Assembly: GCF_014280935.1 (NCBI RefSeq)
Contig: NZ_JACLZI010000066.1
Location: forward strand, 62,001-126,000
Direction: 5' to 3'
DNA from: Aquibacillus kalidii
GTDB lineage: Bacteria; Bacillota; Bacilli; Bacillales; Amphibacillaceae
DNA length: 64,000 nucleotides
Below the pieces are notes generated by a model that worked only from the letters and a program-made list of their open reading frames with translations, searched no databases and was not told the origin of the DNA. Position numbers and translations under genes: made by a program. Of the stretch, positions 61,897-64,000 are shown in pieces. The stretch's first letter is position 1, and the number at the start of each line of letters is the position of its first letter.

Positions 61897-62076
61897 ATGA
61901 TCAAGAGGAAAAAATTATTTTTACTCTGCTTAATGGTATTAGCATTATTAACATTGTCTGCATTTCTAAATTATAATTCGCTTAATTATACGAAAAACGC
62001 ATGTACAGAAAACAATATGACACCAAAGGTAGATAAGAGTTTTTTTGCATTTTATTGGAATGTTTCCTGTAAATAA
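61897..62076 (+). CDS. Small exported or membrane-anchored protein, unknown
   Basis: A 59-residue frame starting at ATG 61897; AAAAGAGG lies about 11 bases upstream, and ATG 61843 is an alternative. It opens with a basic stretch and one hydrophobic segment (MIKRKKLFLLCLMVLALLTL), then a short hydrophilic tail with two cysteines (NACTENN and NVSCK), which could form a disulfide outside the cell. No family recognised. A small secreted or membrane peptide is an inference. Confidence 0.5.
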   Translation: MIKRKKLFLLCLMVLALLTLSAFLNYNSLNYTKNACTENNMTPKVDKSFFAFYWNVSCK

Positions 62077-62221
62077 TTATATTTTGACTTCTTAAACAAA
62101 CGACACGATTCCTTATAAAGGATCATGCTTTATATGTGTCCGTTTTGTATAAGAAAAAGCTGTTCAGACTATGATAGGATCATAACGGAATGATGATCTT
62201 AGAAAAAAGTGAGGATGCGCG

Positions 62222-62962
62222 ATGATAGCAAATACTGAAGAAGATTTTAATGGATTAAAAGAAATTGGTAAAATCTGTGGGAAGATTCGAGATAAATTAG
62301 TCCAATGTACTAAACCTGGAGTTATTACGAAGGAACTTGATGAAATTGCGAGGGAGCTTTTTGATAGCGCGGGAGCTCAATCTGCGCCAAAAGGTGAATA
62401 CGATTTCCCTGGATACACATGCATTAGCATAAATAAAGAAGTAGCACACGGAATTCCTGGGGAAAGGACCATCCAAGAAGGTGACCTTGTAAATATTGAT
62501 GTTTCAGGTTCTAAAAACGGGTACTTCGCAGATACTGGAATTTCCTTTGTAGTTGGGAAGGGCGAGATAGTTTTGCAGAAAATATGTGACGTTGCTAAAG
62601 AAGCATTCGATGCCGGACTTGAAAAGGCGAAACCAGGTTCGAAAAAAAGTGCTCTCGGAAAAGCTGTACATAATGTGGCGAAACAGCATGGCTTAACTGT
62701 CATTAAAAATCTTACTGGACACGGTGTTGGACGCTCGATTCATGAGGAACCAGAACATATTTTAAATTTCTTCTCTCGTTGGGATGATGAAATCTTAAAA
62801 GATGGCATGGTAATAGCCTTTGAGCCGTTTATCTCTACCCTTGAAGAAGAAGTCTACCAATCCGATGATGGTTGGACTTTCCTAACTGAAGAAAGCTATG
62901 TAGCTCAATACGAACATACGATTATTCTTACAAAGGAAGGACCGATTATTACTACGTTGTAA
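62222..62962 (+). CDS. map: Methionine aminopeptidase type I (MapB/YflG-like)
   Basis: Removes the N-terminal Met of nascent proteins. The 246-residue pita-bread protein has the metal ligands in order: Asp in NIDVSG, Asp in FADTGI, His in GHGVGRS, Glu in AFEPF and Glu in QYEHT; His in VAHGIPG binds substrate. Length matches B. subtilis YflG. It is not in the usual adk-map-infA ribosomal cluster, so it is probably the second map gene. ATG 62222 follows GTGAGGATGCGCG, a weaker site. Confidence 0.93.
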   Translation: MIANTEEDFNGLKEIGKICGKIRDKLVQCTKPGVITKELDEIARELFDSAGAQSAPKGEYDFPGYTCISINKEVAHGIPGERTIQEGDLVNIDVSGSKNGYFADTGISFVVGKGEIVLQKICDVAKEAFDAGLEKAKPGSKKSALGKAVHNVAKQHGLTVIKNLTGHGVGRSIHEEPEHILNFFSRWDDEILKDGMVIAFEPFISTLEEEVYQSDDGWTFLTEESYVAQYEHTIILTKEGPIITTL

Positions 62963-63180
62963 GAGTATTGATAGAATAATCAGGCACTAATACTAAATAA
63001 GCACAAAGCAAATAGAGACCCTTTTATCCTTAATTGATATACTAGGGACTTCAACAGTACTTATGCTTTTCATCACTGTCGTAAATTGTAGCTCAACATG
63101 GTAAAATACATCACATATCTACACGGAAAAGAAAAGTATAAGTCTGAACTAGAACGACCATTAATAATCACCCAAAGTGA

Positions 63181-63212
63181 ACCACCTGTAAAATAGAAAA
63201 TTCACAGGTGGT
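63181..63212 (-). terminator. Hairpin downstream of the orphan minus-strand gene
   Basis: ACCACCTGT (63181-63189) and ACAGGTGGT (63204-63212) form a perfect 9-bp stem 17 bases past the stop; the following T run is poor (TCACTTTGG). Confidence 0.5.
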
Positions 63213-63228
63213 GACTGGTACTGAATGC

Positions 63229-63534
63229 TCAATCGCTAAGATCATCATAGTTAATCATATATGCAACACCATTAACTACATCTCCGCAGATGTGCCAATC
63301 CCAAGAAGCATTATTCCGCTTATAGATGGGTTCCCAAAAATCTCGGCGTTTCCGCTCCAGCTCTTTGATATATTCGTGATATTTCTGAAAATCATCAAAT
63401 GTATGGCACTCAACATGAATACGATCTAAAGCGTCATACTCTATCTGAAGTTCTCTAAGGCTTCCTACTTCCTCATCTGTTAACTTATCAATAACTCTTC
63501 CGTGTTTTGGCTTGGATTTATGGACATTTTTCAC
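63229..63534 (-). CDS. Hypothetical protein
   Basis: A 101-residue frame starting at GTG 63534 behind AAAGGGGGAG. It is hydrophilic, with an N-terminal basic patch (KNVHKSKPKHGRVIDKLTDEE), a long charged helix (FDDFQKYHEYIKELERKRRDFW) and an aromatic C-terminus (NASWDWHICGDVVNGVAYM). No signal peptide, membrane span or known domain. Strong binding site and downstream hairpin support a real gene. Confidence 0.6.
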   Translation of the reverse strand: MKNVHKSKPKHGRVIDKLTDEEVGSLRELQIEYDALDRIHVECHTFDDFQKYHEYIKELERKRRDFWEPIYKRNNASWDWHICGDVVNGVAYMINYDDLSD

Positions 63535-64000
63535 TACTAGCTCCCCCTTTAACTTATGTAGTTTGTACTATTGTAAACTTTGTTGTAACGTTATTATTTC
63601 ATTATATATTACCAAAAAATTACAAAAGGTACACCTATTTTTAAACTTTCTACTTTTTATTAAGGTGATACTAAATTCAATTGGTTATCTCCTTTTAAAC
63701 TAATTGGTTATGTTTATTTATACCAATTTATATTTAATTATAAATACAAATATTTATTGTGATTAATTTTAAAGCGTTTGTATTTCAAAATATATTAATT
63801 CATAATATACTTGAAAATGTATTTTTACATTAATTACTATACTTTTCTTTACAAGCCTTATTAAATTTAAAAAATATATCGAAAAACTACTCTAACTTCT
63901 TTTATATATTTATATAGTGTTGTGAACAGTCTACAAATGAATTTCCTGTTCAACTAATCACTAAAAACTTGTATTCAGAATGGAAAGTATCTAATGATAT
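63535..64000. other. Very AT-rich intergenic edge, no gene seen
   Basis: The last ~460 bases are strongly AT-rich with frequent TTTATA and AAATAT runs. No frame with a ribosome binding site or known RNA motif is visible; any gene would lie beyond the window. Confidence 0.5.

Overview
The window is a low-GC Firmicute chromosome segment, almost certainly from a Bacillaceae species related to Oceanobacillus, Virgibacillus or Gracilibacillus (genus is inference). Supporting signs are the B. subtilis-like gene strings (uvrBA; hprK-lgt-yvoD-ppaX-yvoF; yvcI-rapZ-yvcK-whiA-crh; cggR-gapA-pgk-tpiA-pgm-eno; secG-est-rnr-smpB-ssrA), bacillithiol synthesis, HprK/Crh/HPr carbon control, MinJ, CtsR and LexA type operators, and frequent TTG/GTG starts behind strong Shine-Dalgarno sites. 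It is core chromosome: no prophage, transposase or CRISPR array was seen.

Layout. 1-4.4 kb: 3' part of a CtpB protease gene, minJ, a small alarmone synthetase, and an HD-GYP gene behind a c-di-GMP-I riboswitch. 4.8-10.8 kb: SNF2 helicase (minus), RF3, a His-rich lipoprotein (minus). 11-16 kb: uvrBA behind a LexA box. 16-19 kb: yojF-bshB2 (bacillithiol) and yvlBCD (envelope stress). 19-19.6 kb: two inverted copies of a MITE-like repeat. 19.8-23.7 kb: hprK-lgt-yvoD-ppaX-yvoF. 23.9-28.8 kb: glpD, a ketopantoate reductase-like gene (minus), a TPR protein, trxB. 29.3-33.2 kb: yvcI-rapZ-yvcK-whiA-crh. 33.2-34.7 kb: clpP (minus) under CtsR, a 51-bp tandem repeat array and tRNA-Arg(CCG). 34.9-36.6 kb: small accessory genes. 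36.7-39.4 kb: S-box-controlled metX-hom. 39.5-39.8 kb: a 52-bp hairpin repeat array. 39.9-48.4 kb: ldh, a glutaredoxin-like gene and the complete cggR glycolysis block. 48.4-49.7 kb: a 21-bp phased heptamer array and small regulatory genes. 49.7-54.6 kb: fruK-fruA-ptsH-ptsI (minus). 55-61.7 kb: hydrolases, secG, rnr, smpB and tmRNA. 61.8-63.5 kb: map and two small unknown genes, then AT-rich sequence to the edge.

How it fits together. The region concentrates carbon-flux control: HprK phosphorylates HPr and Crh, EI and HPr feed the fructose PTS, FruK and the CggR-controlled triose block carry the carbon to enolase, and Ldh re-oxidises NADH. Quality control is a second theme (ClpP, SmpB/tmRNA, RNase R, RF3, UvrAB). 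The least explained parts are non-coding: three intergenic tandem arrays with different exact periods (51, 52 and 21 bp) and the inverted repeat pair. The c-di-GMP riboswitch upstream of an HD-GYP protein is the clearest regulatory circuit. All assignments come from reading motifs and recalled family sequences; no database search was run.
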